Below, piece by piece: positions 1-7,933 of a DNA stretch of 16,341 nt. The translations under genes were made by a program, and so were the position numbers. Position 1 is the stretch's first letter; each line of letters starts with the position of its first letter. This stretch comes from DATGMB01 sp035293845. GTDB taxonomy: Bacteria; Acidobacteriota; Terriglobia; Bryobacterales; Bryobacteraceae. The stretch spans positions 1 through 16,341 of the forward strand of contig DATGMB010000294.1 in the NCBI GenBank assembly GCA_035293845.1, in the 5' to 3' direction. The notes under the pieces were generated by a model. The model was not told the DNA's origin. It did no database searches and was given only the letters and a program-made list of their open reading frames with translations.

Positions 1-17
1 GTTCCATTCTGGGCGGC

Positions 18-46
18 TTGACCCTCGATCCTGCCGCCGATAAGAT
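18..46 (+). promoter_or_regulatory. Probable sigma-70-type promoter of the S53 peptidase gene
   Basis: TTGACC at 18-23 matches the -35 consensus at 5 of 6 positions. TAAGAT at 41-46 matches the -10 consensus at 4 of 6. The spacer is exactly 17 bp. Transcription would start near 53 and give a leader of about 48 nt before the GTG start at 101. This is the best-formed promoter in the window. It is judged by eye and has no experimental support. Confidence 0.55.
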
Positions 47-52
47 AGCCCG

Positions 53-79
53 TCCCGGTTTAGTTCGGGATTAGTTCCC
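53..79 (+). promoter_or_regulatory. Leader with overlapping, mutually exclusive inverted repeats
   Basis: TCCCG (53-57) can pair with CGGGA (66-70). GGGA (67-70) can instead pair with TCCC (76-79). TTAGTTC also occurs as a direct repeat at 60-66 and 71-77. The two short hairpins compete for the same bases just upstream of the Shine-Dalgarno at 87-92. Both stems are only 4-5 bp, so a regulatory role is speculative. Confidence 0.25.
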
Positions 80-86
80 TAATATC

Positions 87-92
87 GAGGAG
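87..92 (+). promoter_or_regulatory. Shine-Dalgarno that fixes the GTG start of the S53 gene
   Basis: GAGGAG lies 8 nt upstream of the GTG at 101. It is the only strong ribosome-binding match in the region and supports the GTG over later in-frame ATGs. The GTG start also gives a proper signal peptide. Confidence 0.7.
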
Positions 93-100
93 ATTTCACG

Positions 101-2035
101 GTGGCGAGAATCGAGTTTTGCCTGCAAACTCTGGTTGTCCTGTGTATGGCCGGCACCGCGAACGCGGCTGCGCTCAAGCCGGTGGATCGCGGCCCGATCG
201 AGGGGCTGGAGCGAAGGACACCCATTTCGGTCACGGTCGCGCTTTCGCTCCCCAGGTTGACCGAAGCCGAACAACTGCAGCAGGCGATTTACACGCCCGG
301 CTCGCCGCAGTATCACCGCTTTCTTACGTCCGAACAGTTCGCGGCCCGGTTCGCCCCCGGCGACGCGGAGGTCGCGAAAATCGCGGCAGCGTTTGCGCGC
401 TACGGGCTGAAAACCGAGCGAAGCACCGCCACCACGCTCAAAGTCACCGGCATGCCGGCCGATATCGAGCAGGCTTTCTCGGTGAGCCTGCACCGTTACG
501 AAGTCGCCTCCCAGGGCAAGCAGCCGGGCTATACCTTCCGCGCTCCGGCAAACCGTCCCATAATTCCCGCCGAGGTCTCTTCATCGGTCCGCGCGGTACT
601 GGGTCTGAGCGATCGCCCGATGTTTCATGCGCACGTGAGGACGCTTCCGGGCAGCATCCATGCGGGACCAGGGAGCACGGCGTCGGCCAAGACGGGCCAT
701 GCTTTCGGATCCCTGACCGTCACCGACTTTGCCGACAACTACGACGTACAGCCGCTTTACCAGGCAGGGATAACTGGCAGCGGCCGCACCCTCGGCATCG
801 TCACGCTGGCTGCCTTCACGCCGAGCGACGCCTACGCGTACTGGGCGGCGGTCGGGCTCAGCGTCGCGCCGGATCGCATCTCGATCGTCAATCTCGATGG
901 CGGGCCGCCCGCGCCCAGCGACGCTTCCGGCTCGATCGAGACCACACTCGATGTCGAGCAGGCCGGCGGGATCGCTCCCGGCGCGAAAGTGATCGTCTAT
1001 CAGGCACCGGACACCGACCAGGGTTTCGTCGATGCCTTTGCCGCCGCCGTCGAGGCCAACCAGGCGGACAGCATTTCGACCAGTTGGGGCGAATGGGAGT
1101 GGCTCGAAAGCGTTTCTCCGGTCAACGATCCCTCTGACAACGAGCTGGCGCCCTTCGCTCAGGCGTTTCACGAGCTTCTGCTGCGGGCATCGTTGCAGGG
1201 GCAAACGGCCTTCGGGGCATCGGGTGACGGCGGCGCTTACGACGTAAATCGCGATTTTAGCTGCTGGGGCCCCTACGCGGCCTCCGTGAAGAACAGTTGC
1301 AGCCTCACGCTGAGCGTGGACTATCCGGCCAGCGATCCCTTGATCACGGCCGCCGGCGGCACCACCCTCGCAGGCCATCAGGTGTACTGCCTGAATTCCG
1401 CCTGCACCGCGCCCCACTACCAGATCCAGATCCCGCAGGAGAGCGTGTGGGGCTGGGATTACCTCAACGGCCTGTGCGCGAAGCTGGGCTACGATCCGAT
1501 TTCCTGTGGAACGTTCGGCGGCGGGAGCGGCGGCGGCGTCAGCATCCTGTTCGCGACGCCCCCGTATCAGTCCGGCATCGCCGGAGTGCAGCTCAGCCAA
1601 CCCGGCCAGGCCTTTTATTTGCAGCCGTACGGATTGCTCTACAATCTGCCGGCGAATTTCGCGGGCCGCAATGTGCCGGACATTTCCCTCGACGCCGATC
1701 CAAACACCGGCTACGTCATTCTGTACACCTCCAACGTTTCCGGCCCCGGCGCCACTTACTTCGCCGGCGGCACCAGCTTTGTCGCGCCGCAACTGAACGG
1801 GGTCGCCGCGCTGCTGGCGCAATATGCCGGCGGGCGGATCGGGTTTCTGAACCCCGCGCTCTACAGCCTCGCCGAATTGCACAAGGCATGGGCCGGCGCG
1901 AACGCTCCATTACGCGAGGTCGCGTTCGGCGATAACTGGTTCTACGAAGGCGCCCACGGGTATAACCTGGGCAGCGGGTTAGGGACGCTCGACGTCTATC
2001 ACTTTGCCCAGTATCTCCGGGGCCAGCTTCAGTAG
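101..2035 (+). CDS. Exported S53 (sedolisin/kumamolisin) serine-carboxyl peptidase with prodomain
   Basis: Probable secreted endopeptidase of the sedolisin family, whose members cleave proteins at acidic pH using a Ser-Glu-Asp triad. It is 644 residues long. Residues 1-24 form a signal peptide with a hydrophobic core and Ala-rich end. Residues about 35-175 are the pro-kumamolisin activation domain, including the YHRFLT motif at 71-76. The catalytic domain runs from about 205 to the end. Predicted triad: Glu280 and Asp284 (ETTLD) and Ser559 (GGTSF). Asp376 in GDGG is the oxyanion-hole Asp. A calcium-site-like segment lies at 610-630. Six mature cysteines (388, 400, 430, 435, 459, 469) could form three disulfides in an insert before the Ser region. 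Unlike the second S53 protein in this window it has no C-terminal extra domains. It has its own promoter and converges on the M1 gene 9 bp downstream, with no clear terminator between. Family assignment is firm; substrate is unknown. Confidence 0.95.
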   Translation: MARIEFCLQTLVVLCMAGTANAAALKPVDRGPIEGLERRTPISVTVALSLPRLTEAEQLQQAIYTPGSPQYHRFLTSEQFAARFAPGDAEVAKIAAAFARYGLKTERSTATTLKVTGMPADIEQAFSVSLHRYEVASQGKQPGYTFRAPANRPIIPAEVSSSVRAVLGLSDRPMFHAHVRTLPGSIHAGPGSTASAKTGHAFGSLTVTDFADNYDVQPLYQAGITGSGRTLGIVTLAAFTPSDAYAYWAAVGLSVAPDRISIVNLDGGPPAPSDASGSIETTLDVEQAGGIAPGAKVIVYQAPDTDQGFVDAFAAAVEANQADSISTSWGEWEWLESVSPVNDPSDNELAPFAQAFHELLLRASLQGQTAFGASGDGGAYDVNRDFSCWGPYAASVKNSCSLTLSVDYPASDPLITAAGGTTLAGHQVYCLNSACTAPHYQIQIPQESVWGWDYLNGLCAKLGYDPISCGTFGGGSGGGVSILFATPPYQSGIAGVQLSQPGQAFYLQPYGLLYNLPANFAGRNVPDISLDADPNTGYVILYTSNVSGPGATYFAGGTSFVAPQLNGVAALLAQYAGGRIGFLNPALYSLAELHKAWAGANAPLREVAFGDNWFYEGAHGYNLGSGLGTLDVYHFAQYLRGQLQ

Positions 2036-2044
2036 GTACGCGGG

Positions 2045-3604
2045 CTACCGCTTCGCCAATTTCGCTTCGGCCAGCAGCCAAATATTCGGATCGAGCAGGA
2101 CCGTGCCGGGGTCCTGCTCCGCGGCGATCTCGAACCGCTGCCGCCTCTGCGTCATCTCGAATTTGCTGGTCTGCGCGCCCACGGCGACCTCGATGGGCAG
2201 GCGGTAGATCTCGCCCGGCTGCGTCTGTTCGAGCTCCAGCACGACCTTCTTCGCCGCCGCGTCATAACGCCAGCCGCCCTCGAGGACCGGCGTGCCCGCG
2301 CGGTACACCCACTGCGCGAAGAACCAGCCCAGATCGGCTCCCGAAACTTCCTCCATTACGTGCCGGAAGTCCGCGGTGGATGCGTTTCCGTCGCGGTAGC
2401 GCCGGTAATATTCCCGGATGCCCTGCCAGAACTTCTCCGTGCCGATCTGCCCGCGCAGCAGGTGCAACACCCAACCGCCCTTCTGATACACGATCGCGTT
2501 CGGAATGCCGTTCCACGGACTCGTCTGTACGACGGCCACGTCCGGCAGGCGCTTTTCGGCGGCGAATACCTGCTTCCGCGAGCGCTTGAGGCCCGCCACG
2601 AACGCATCGCGGCCGTCGTAATGCTCGGTGGCCAGCAGCGCGAAATACGTCGCGAAGCCTTCGCTCAGCCAGACGTCGTCCCAATCCTTCTCGGTCACGG
2701 AATCGCCGAACCACTGGTGCGCCGTCTCGTGTGCGACCAGGCCGTAGGCTGGCCGCCCGTTTACCGAACGCTCGCCGTAAAAGATCGCGCTGGCGTGTTC
2801 CATGCCGCCGCTATTGCCCGCCGACTGCACATCGGCGAGCTTCTGGTACGGATACGGCCCGACGCGCGCGCTGAAGAACTCGATGGCGCGGCGCGTCGCT
2901 TCCTCGAACGTGCCGATCCCAGCATCGCGGTCCTGATGATACACCCAGGTTTCGAGCGGCACTCCGGCCGCCGTCCCGAAATGCCGGGACGCGAACTGCG
3001 CCACCCCGATGTTGTACAGCCAGGTCGCGATCGGCGCGGCCTGGCTCCAGTGCGTGAGGCGGCGGCCATCGCCCAGGTCGATCTCCTCTTCAAGCGCGCC
3101 ATTGGCGACGACCTGGTAACGCGCCGGCGCGGTCACAAGGAATTCGCCGGTCGCTTTATCGTATGGATGGTCGATCGTGGGCAGCCACTGGTGCGCCAGA
3201 TCCGGCCAGTTGGAGCTGAAAAAACACCGCTCACCGTACCGGTTCCGCACGATTTTCAGCCCGCCGGCCGGAACGCCGTGATACCGGATGGTGAATTCCC
3301 GCAGGCTGCCCGGCGGTCCATCGAGGGGCAGGAGCAGCCGGTCCCCAGCGCGCTCGAAGCGCGCGGCCGCGCCCCCCGCGGTCACGCCGTCGACGGTCAT
3401 CGGCTGCGCGAGATCGAGCGCCATCTCCCGCACGCCGCCCTGCACCAGGCGCACCCGCACGGTGGTTTCACCGGCGATTTCGTCGGTCGTGTCGCTGAGC
3501 GTGACGCGGAAGATGTAGTGCTGGACGTCGATGCCGGGCTGGCGCGGGTAGTTGTCCGCGAAGGCAACGCCGAGAAACAATCCGGCGAGCAGAAGCGATT
3601 TCAT
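2045..3604 (-). CDS. Exported M1-family zinc aminopeptidase, short form
   Basis: Removes N-terminal residues from peptides, by family knowledge, and is probably periplasmic or secreted. It has 519 residues, with a signal peptide at about 1-16 (MKSLLLAGLFLGVAFA). A beta-sandwich N-terminal domain covers about 20-200 and the thermolysin-like catalytic domain about 225-440. The zinc site is complete: His292, Glu293 and His296 (HETAH), with Glu315 (LSEGF) after 18 residues. GGMEH (266-270) is the variant of the GxMEN substrate-binding motif. Tyr373 in YQKGG fits the transition-state Tyr. The long helical C-terminal domain of classical aminopeptidase N is absent; a short beta-rich tail (about 440-519) replaces it, as in many short bacterial members. 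No Shine-Dalgarno precedes the ATG, but a good -10 hexamer sits 6 nt upstream, suggesting a leaderless mRNA. It lies 43 bp after a small exported-protein gene. The exact subfamily cannot be told by eye. Confidence 0.94.
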   Translation of the reverse strand: MKSLLLAGLFLGVAFADNYPRQPGIDVQHYIFRVTLSDTTDEIAGETTVRVRLVQGGVREMALDLAQPMTVDGVTAGGAAARFERAGDRLLLPLDGPPGSLREFTIRYHGVPAGGLKIVRNRYGERCFFSSNWPDLAHQWLPTIDHPYDKATGEFLVTAPARYQVVANGALEEEIDLGDGRRLTHWSQAAPIATWLYNIGVAQFASRHFGTAAGVPLETWVYHQDRDAGIGTFEEATRRAIEFFSARVGPYPYQKLADVQSAGNSGGMEHASAIFYGERSVNGRPAYGLVAHETAHQWFGDSVTEKDWDDVWLSEGFATYFALLATEHYDGRDAFVAGLKRSRKQVFAAEKRLPDVAVVQTSPWNGIPNAIVYQKGGWVLHLLRGQIGTEKFWQGIREYYRRYRDGNASTADFRHVMEEVSGADLGWFFAQWVYRAGTPVLEGGWRYDAAAKKVVLELEQTQPGEIYRLPIEVAVGAQTSKFEMTQRRQRFEIAAEQDPGTVLLDPNIWLLAEAKLAKR

Positions 3605-3610
3605 GGGTCA

Positions 3611-3639
3611 ATGATAGCGTTGACCGGGACGCCGGTCAG
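3611..3639 (-). promoter_or_regulatory. Candidate promoter of the M1 gene, possibly giving a leaderless mRNA
   Basis: On the minus strand CTGACC (3634-3639, 4 of 6 to the -35 consensus) and TATCAT (3611-3616, 5 of 6 to the -10 consensus) are separated by 17 bp. The -10 ends 6 nt before the ATG at 3604, so transcription should start at or next to the A of the ATG. There is no Shine-Dalgarno, which agrees with leaderless translation. The dyad at 3621-3638 lies inside this promoter. Confidence 0.5.
3621..3638. repeat. Perfect inverted repeat inside the M1 promoter (operator candidate)
   Basis: TGACCGG and CCGGTCA form a perfect 7-bp dyad around a GACG centre. The dyad overlaps the -35 hexamer and fills most of the spacer before the -10. 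This is a usual place for a repressor or activator site. It could instead be a weak terminator for the upstream gene, but no T-run follows it on the minus strand. Confidence 0.45.
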
Positions 3640-3647
3640 GGCGACGG

Positions 3648-4136
3648 TTACTTCGCGCTCGCATTCACCGAGCGGTATGCTTTGATGAACCGTCCGGTGA
3701 GATCCTCGATGCTGTCCTGGCTCGCCTGGTGCAGCACCTTCGGGGCGGCCAGGATGACAGTTCCGATCTCCCACGTCTGGGTTGCGGTGCGCACGTTGGG
3801 GTCGCGCACGAGCTGGACCGGCTGGTAAAAGGCCAGCGTCATGGCCACCGCGAATTCGGCGAACGGCCCCCGGCCGCCGCGCGCGGCGGTGAGCCGCACG
3901 CCCACGAACTCCGGCCGCGAGGTATCGATCACGATTCCGGCGGCGCGCAGCAGGGTCTCGGCGCGCTCCCGCAGATCGGCGCGCGTCACACCGGCGGATT
4001 CGATCTGCGGATCGAGGGGATCCACCACTACGTTGACAGCCTGGATGCCGCGCAGCGTCGCTCGATCGAGCGGCGAATCGCCGGCGGCGTGAACCGCGGC
4101 CGCGGCGGCCAGCACGAAGAGAAGATTCCTGAGCAT
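3648..4136 (-). CDS. Small exported protein of unknown function
   Basis: I do not recognise a named family. The product is 162 residues with a clear signal peptide (MLRNLLFVLAAAAAVHAAG). The mature part has an early stretch resembling 'LRGIQAVNVVVDPLDP', then a helix, a beta strand after 'AAGIVID', a pair of strands around 'FAVAMTLAFYQPVQLVRDP', 'TWEIGTVILA', and a C-terminal helix ending near 'FIKAYRSVN'. This alternating pattern suggests a small alpha/beta periplasmic domain. The frame stays open upstream to 4304, but that extension is Pro/Arg-rich, read from the G-run repeat, and precedes the signal peptide, so I start at the ATG at 4134-4136. No Shine-Dalgarno is seen. TACAAT ends 5 nt before the ATG, but no -35 is visible. 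It lies upstream of the M1 gene and downstream of hrpB. Confidence 0.8.
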   Translation of the reverse strand: MLRNLLFVLAAAAAVHAAGDSPLDRATLRGIQAVNVVVDPLDPQIESAGVTRADLRERAETLLRAAGIVIDTSRPEFVGVRLTAARGGRGPFAEFAVAMTLAFYQPVQLVRDPNVRTATQTWEIGTVILAAPKVLHQASQDSIEDLTGRFIKAYRSVNASAK

Positions 4137-4186
4137 AACCGATTGTAGGTGCGGCGTATCCGGCGGCGATGGACGGTATCGCACGC

Positions 4187-4238
4187 GGGGTTGGGGGCGC
4201 GGGCCGGGGGTTGGGGTCGGGGATCGGGGATTGGGGGC
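4187..4238. repeat. Heptamer G-run repeat (quadruplex-prone)
   Basis: From 4206 five runs of four or five G start at 4206, 4213, 4219, 4226 and 4233, almost exactly every seven bases. The units read TTGGGGT, CGGGGAT, CGGGGAT, TGGGGGC. A looser G-rich stretch (4187-4205) precedes them. The plus strand could form a G-quadruplex. It lies in the 149-bp gap between the hrpB stop and the small exported-protein gene. A related seven-base repeat lies at 12024-12057. Confidence 0.8.
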
Positions 4239-4285
4239 GCCCGCGGTGCGCGAAGTCTGACGCCGCTTCCGCGCGCCGTGCTGCG

Positions 4286-6628
4286 CTAGGGCTTCTCGGG
4301 CCACGCGTGCTTGGGGTAGCGGCGGCCGAGTTCCTTGCGCAACTGCGGATAGAGGCGTTCCCAGAAGCCCGCGAGGTCCGTGGTCATCTGCACCGGACGG
4401 TTATTCGGCGCGAGCAGCCGCACGACCACGGGCACGGCTCCGCGGGCCACCGCGGGGGTCTGGCGCATGCCGAAGAAATCCTGCAAGCGGGAGGCGATCC
4501 ACGGTGGCTGGCCGGGCTCGTAGTGCACGCGTACCTGCCGTCCGCGGGGCAGCCGGATGGTCTCGGGCGCAATTTCATCGAGCAGCCGCCGGGTGGCCGG
4601 CGGGATTTGCGCGGCGAGCGCCCGAGCGAGGCCGCCATCGCGCGCCGCCGCCTCCAGCTCGGCCAGACTCCGGCGCCCGGAGGCCAGCGCGCGGAGCGCG
4701 GCATCGGCGGAAAGCTCCGGCATAGGCGCGTGCTGCGCCGCGAAGCGCACGCGTTCGAGGAGCGCCTGCGATTCCTCGGATTCGCCGAGGCCGGCTTCCC
4801 TGCCCCGCTCGGCGAGGAGCGCGGCGGCTGCCTCCGGATCGGGGGTGCCGCGGCTCTGCTCGATCGGGATGCGATCGAACAGGAGCGCGCTGACCGCCTC
4901 CACGCGCCCGGCGGCCCGGTTCCATTCGACTTCGGAGACCTCGCGTACGCGGTCCGGGAAGAGGTCGATCAGCCATTCGGGCTGGATGGCGCTGGCGAGG
5001 CGCACGAGCGGCGCCCGCTGCTCGCGGCGCTCCTCCGCCTCCACCGCGACCAGGAATTCGGCTTCCGTTACGGTGCTCGCAGGCGCAAGCTGCGCCGCCG
5101 TACCGTTCGCAAGCTGCAATTCCGGGCCCTGCCTCCGCCGCGCCACGCGGTCGGGGAAGGCGGCGAGGACGGAGATCAGCAGTGCGTCTTCGTCGCGGCG
5201 GGCCTGCCGTGGCGGATTGACCAGTCTGCGGATTTGCCGCACGATCTGGGCCGTTCGCGGCTCCCATTGCGATTCGAGCAGCACCAGAAGATCCGACCGT
5301 GTGGCGTGATCCGGGCGCGCCGGCAGGCGCTCGCCCGCGTTCAGCAGCGCAGCCACCGTACAGCCGTCCTCGGCCGCCCCGCGCAGCCGCGCCTCCACGA
5401 TGAGCCTGGCGAGCCGCGGGTGCAGCGGATAGCGCGCCATTTCCCGCGCGAGTGACGCCGTGGGAGCAAGCTGCGCCAGCAGCTCTTCGGCGTGCGCGAG
5501 CGCCGCGGCCGGTGGCGCGTCGAGCCATTCGAGTTCGGGACCGCCCATGGCGCGCAGCAGGAGCAGCATCGGCGCGAGGTCCGCCCGCGCGATCTCCGGC
5601 ACGTCCTGCGCCGGACGCCGCGCGAAATCTTCGAGCGGATAGAGTCGCACCGCGCGGCCCGGCCCGGTGCGTCCCGCGCGGCCGGCGCGCTGGTTCGCCG
5701 AAGCCTGGCTGATGCGCGCCACGGTGAGCGTCGGCAGCCCGGACCACGGCGAGTGGCCGGCGACGCGCGCGAGGCCGCTATCGATGACCGCCTCCACGCC
5801 ATCGATGGTGATCGAGCTTTCCGCCACGTTGGTCGAGAGAATGATCTTGCGGCGCTCGGACGCCCCGACGGCGCGGTCCTGCTCCTCGGGAGATTGATCG
5901 CCGTGCAGCGGAAGCACCAGCCAGCCGCGGCGCGCCGCGAGCGCCGCGCATGCCGACTGCGCGCGCCGGATCTCCGCCGCGCCGGGGAGGAACACGAGCA
6001 CGTGGCCGCGGCCCTCCGGTAGTGCCTCCACGGTCGCCGCCGCCTGCTCTTCGAGCGGCGCGGGCGAGTGCGGGGTGTAGCGGATTTCGAGCGGATGCTG
6101 GCGCCCCTCGGAGCGCATCACGCGAGCGCCGCCGAGATATGCCGCGACCGGCGCGGCGTCGAGAGTGGCCGACATCACGACCAGCCGCAGGTCCGGCCGC
6201 GCGGTCCGCTGCAGGCGGCGCAGCAGCGCGAGCGCGAGATCGCCCTCCAGATGGCGCTCGTGGAATTCATCGAGCACCACCGCCGCCACGCGTTCGAGAG
6301 TCGGATCGGAGAGCAGACGGCGCGTGAGCACGCCTTCGGTCAGAAAGCGCAAGCGCGTCCGCGGCCCGGCGGCTTCTTCAAAGCGCACCTGGTAGCCGGC
6401 GGTTTCGCCCACTGTTTCGCCGAGGGACGCCGCGACGAACCGCGCCGCCAGCCGCGCGGCCAGCCGGCGCGGCTCGAGCACGAGGATTTCGCCGGGGGTG
6501 AGATCGAGCAGCGCCGGCGGCACGCGCGTGGTCTTCCCGGCGCCGGGCGGCGCTTCGAGCACCAGGGAATTGTGCGCGCGCAGGTGCGACAGGATTTCGG
6601 GAAGGAGGGAATCGATGGGAAGCGGCAC
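4286..6628 (-). CDS. hrpB: ATP-dependent RNA helicase HrpB (DEAH family)
   Basis: DEAH-box helicase of the HrpB type: cytoplasmic, ATP-driven, with a poorly understood RNA-related role in bacteria. From the chosen start it has 780 residues, close to the usual length of about 800. Motifs in order: Walker A GAGKTT at about 29-34, DEFH at about 120-123 (this family's DExH form), SAT at about 153-155, NVAESSIT at about 267-274, and QRAGRAGR at about 313-320. Helicase-associated and HrpB C-terminal regions follow, ending near 'YPKHAWPEKP', a typical HrpB ending. I chose the GTG at 6626-6628 because the product then begins MPLPIDSLLPEIL, matching the N-terminus of known HrpB proteins. An in-frame ATG at 6680-6682 would add 18 unrelated residues. 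Neither start has a good Shine-Dalgarno. The family is certain; the start is moderately certain. Confidence 0.95.
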   Translation of the reverse strand: MPLPIDSLLPEILSHLRAHNSLVLEAPPGAGKTTRVPPALLDLTPGEILVLEPRRLAARLAARFVAASLGETVGETAGYQVRFEEAAGPRTRLRFLTEGVLTRRLLSDPTLERVAAVVLDEFHERHLEGDLALALLRRLQRTARPDLRLVVMSATLDAAPVAAYLGGARVMRSEGRQHPLEIRYTPHSPAPLEEQAAATVEALPEGRGHVLVFLPGAAEIRRAQSACAALAARRGWLVLPLHGDQSPEEQDRAVGASERRKIILSTNVAESSITIDGVEAVIDSGLARVAGHSPWSGLPTLTVARISQASANQRAGRAGRTGPGRAVRLYPLEDFARRPAQDVPEIARADLAPMLLLLRAMGGPELEWLDAPPAAALAHAEELLAQLAPTASLAREMARYPLHPRLARLIVEARLRGAAEDGCTVAALLNAGERLPARPDHATRSDLLVLLESQWEPRTAQIVRQIRRLVNPPRQARRDEDALLISVLAAFPDRVARRRQGPELQLANGTAAQLAPASTVTEAEFLVAVEAEERREQRAPLVRLASAIQPEWLIDLFPDRVREVSEVEWNRAAGRVEAVSALLFDRIPIEQSRGTPDPEAAAALLAERGREAGLGESEESQALLERVRFAAQHAPMPELSADAALRALASGRRSLAELEAAARDGGLARALAAQIPPATRRLLDEIAPETIRLPRGRQVRVHYEPGQPPWIASRLQDFFGMRQTPAVARGAVPVVVRLLAPNNRPVQMTTDLAGFWERLYPQLRKELGRRYPKHAWPEKP

Positions 6629-6896
6629 GGGGCTCAGACACCATTCTCGCAGCCTCCGGGTGCGGGCCGCTGTGCAGACCATGCGCCTGAGCTACGGACT
6701 GTGCGGCCCCGGGGATGATCGCCGCGGCCGCCGGGGGCGGAGTGCACGGCGAGCAGCGGCCCACACGCGTGCGGCGGACGGCCGGCGCGTGCCAGGTTGC
6801 CGCTGGCGACGCGCGCCATGCCCTTGCGTCGTACCGCGGCACGGCAGCGCATTGACCGCGTGCCGGCGCCGGCCATGGGCCCGCCACGCGCGGATG
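6629..6896. other. Non-coding gap between the TPR gene and hrpB, rich in palindromes
   Basis: No credible gene lies in these 268 bp. GCCGGCGCCGGC at 6862-6873 is a perfect 12-bp palindrome just past the TPR gene stop. CGGCACG (6837-6843) can pair with CGTGCCG (6859-6865) to make a 7-bp stem with a 15-nt loop. These could end TPR transcription, but no T-run follows on the minus strand, so an intrinsic terminator is not supported. No clear hrpB promoter is visible. Confidence 0.4.
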
Positions 6897-7892
6897 CTAC
6901 CGGCCGCGCCAGGCGGCGATCTGCTCGCGCATCTTCGCCGCCTGGGGCCAATCGGGGTGATGTTGCAGGAAATCCTGCAGGTCCGCGGCGGCCGTGCGGG
7001 TGTCGCCGCGGCGCAGGTCGATTTCCGTCAGGAAGAGCTGCGGGTGGGAGAAATGGGCGGGGTCGAGCCGGACCGCGATGCGGAAATATTTTTCCGCCAA
7101 CTCCAGATTACCGAGGCCGTAATACGTCATGCCGAGCTGCGCATTGGCCAGCGCATCATTGGGCCGCGTGAGCACGGCGTGGAGGTTGTAGTCCCAGGCC
7201 TCGTCGAGCTTGCGCAGATTGACGAGCACGCCGCCCAGATTCACGAGCGGCTCGTAAGCGGTGGGGTCCTGGCGCAGGGCCTCGCGGAAACATTCCTCCG
7301 CGCGCGCGTAATTGCGAGTCTGGTAGGCGATGGTGCCGAGATTATTCCAGGCGGTTGCAAACTGCGGCGCAAGTTCCACGGCCCGCTCCAGGCGGCGGGT
7401 TGCCTCGAGGACGTTGTGGCGCGACAGCAGCTTTTGCGCCTCCTCGTATTCACGTACGGCCTTATCGGGGATGGCGAGCTGCCGGGTGCTGACCGAATTC
7501 CGCCGGCGCATGGGATCGCCATAGACGAAGTCCGATTCCTTGAGGTGAACGGTAAGGGCTACGCGCTGCCGCGAGTCGGCGCTGGCGGGGCCGATTTCGA
7601 TGGTCTGGCGCGCCTCGCCCTGGGCCGGGATGAAGACCGCGACGGTATAACTGCCGGGCGCCAGTTTGCGGAACGTGAAGCGGCCGGAATCGTCGCTGAG
7701 CGTGGAGGCGGTGAAGGGGCTGGAAACGCCGAAAATGGACACGGATGCTGCGGCGGGCGGATCGAGCCGGGCAGTCAAGTCGTAAGTCTGCGAGGCGGTT
7801 TCGCGGGTTGATGGCGCGGCTGGATCGACCTGCGGCGCGGGCTTGCACACTGGTGGCGCAGCCAGGAATGCCCACAGCAGAAAACTGCGCAT
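6897..7892 (-). CDS. Exported protein with carboxypeptidase-regulatory-like and TPR domains
   Basis: A 331-residue protein, probably a periplasmic or cell-surface scaffold for protein contacts. Residues 1-16 form a hydrophobic signal sequence ending in Cys16. The preceding residues (APPV) do not make a good lipobox, so lipidation is doubtful. Residues about 38-118 look like a carboxypeptidase-regulatory-type beta sandwich, with 'DDSGRFTFRKLAPGSYTV' at 67-84 as the diagnostic stretch. A linker (about 119-143) leads to about five TPR units: 144-177, 178-211, 212-245, 246-279 and a degenerate one at about 283-315. WNNLG and YARAEECFREAL are typical TPR residues. An AAGG-like site lies 5-8 nt before the ATG inside the small inverted repeat at 7896-7912. 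It follows the large S53 gene on the same strand, 343 bp away, so they are probably not one transcript. The specific partner is unknown. Confidence 0.9.
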   Translation of the reverse strand: MRSFLLWAFLAAPPVCKPAPQVDPAAPSTRETASQTYDLTARLDPPAAASVSIFGVSSPFTASTLSDDSGRFTFRKLAPGSYTVAVFIPAQGEARQTIEIGPASADSRQRVALTVHLKESDFVYGDPMRRRNSVSTRQLAIPDKAVREYEEAQKLLSRHNVLEATRRLERAVELAPQFATAWNNLGTIAYQTRNYARAEECFREALRQDPTAYEPLVNLGGVLVNLRKLDEAWDYNLHAVLTRPNDALANAQLGMTYYGLGNLELAEKYFRIAVRLDPAHFSHPQLFLTEIDLRRGDTRTAAADLQDFLQHHPDWPQAAKMREQIAAWRGR

Positions 7893-7895
7893 GGC

Positions 7896-7912
7896 GCCCT
7901 TAATTTTAGGGC
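7896..7912. repeat. Short inverted repeat at the start of the TPR gene
   Basis: GCCCT (7896-7900) and AGGGC (7908-7912) flank an AT-rich centre. On the minus strand the centre gives TAAAAT, a possible -10, and the proximal arm overlaps the weak Shine-Dalgarno just before the ATG at 7892. It could be an operator or a leader hairpin. The stem is only 5 bp. Confidence 0.35.
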
Positions 7913-7933
7913 ATCGCGGAGGGTTTGGTGTAT

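Noticed and set aside
2030..2050. Bidirectional terminator between the convergent S53 and M1 genes
   Set aside because: The gap is 9 bp and I see no GC stem with T-runs in it or at the gene ends.
4137..4304. N-terminal extension of the small exported protein by 56 residues
   Set aside because: It is Pro/Arg-rich, partly read from the G-run repeat, overlaps the end of hrpB and would place a signal peptide internally.
6629..6682. Earlier ATG start for hrpB
   Set aside because: The 18 added residues do not resemble HrpB proteins and there is no Shine-Dalgarno. It cannot be fully excluded.
6378..6887. Minus-strand open frame of 169 codons overlapping the hrpB start, with an SD-like CGGAGG before an internal ATG
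   Set aside because: Most of it is a shifted reading of hrpB. The part in the gap is Ala/Pro/Arg-rich without a recognisable motif.
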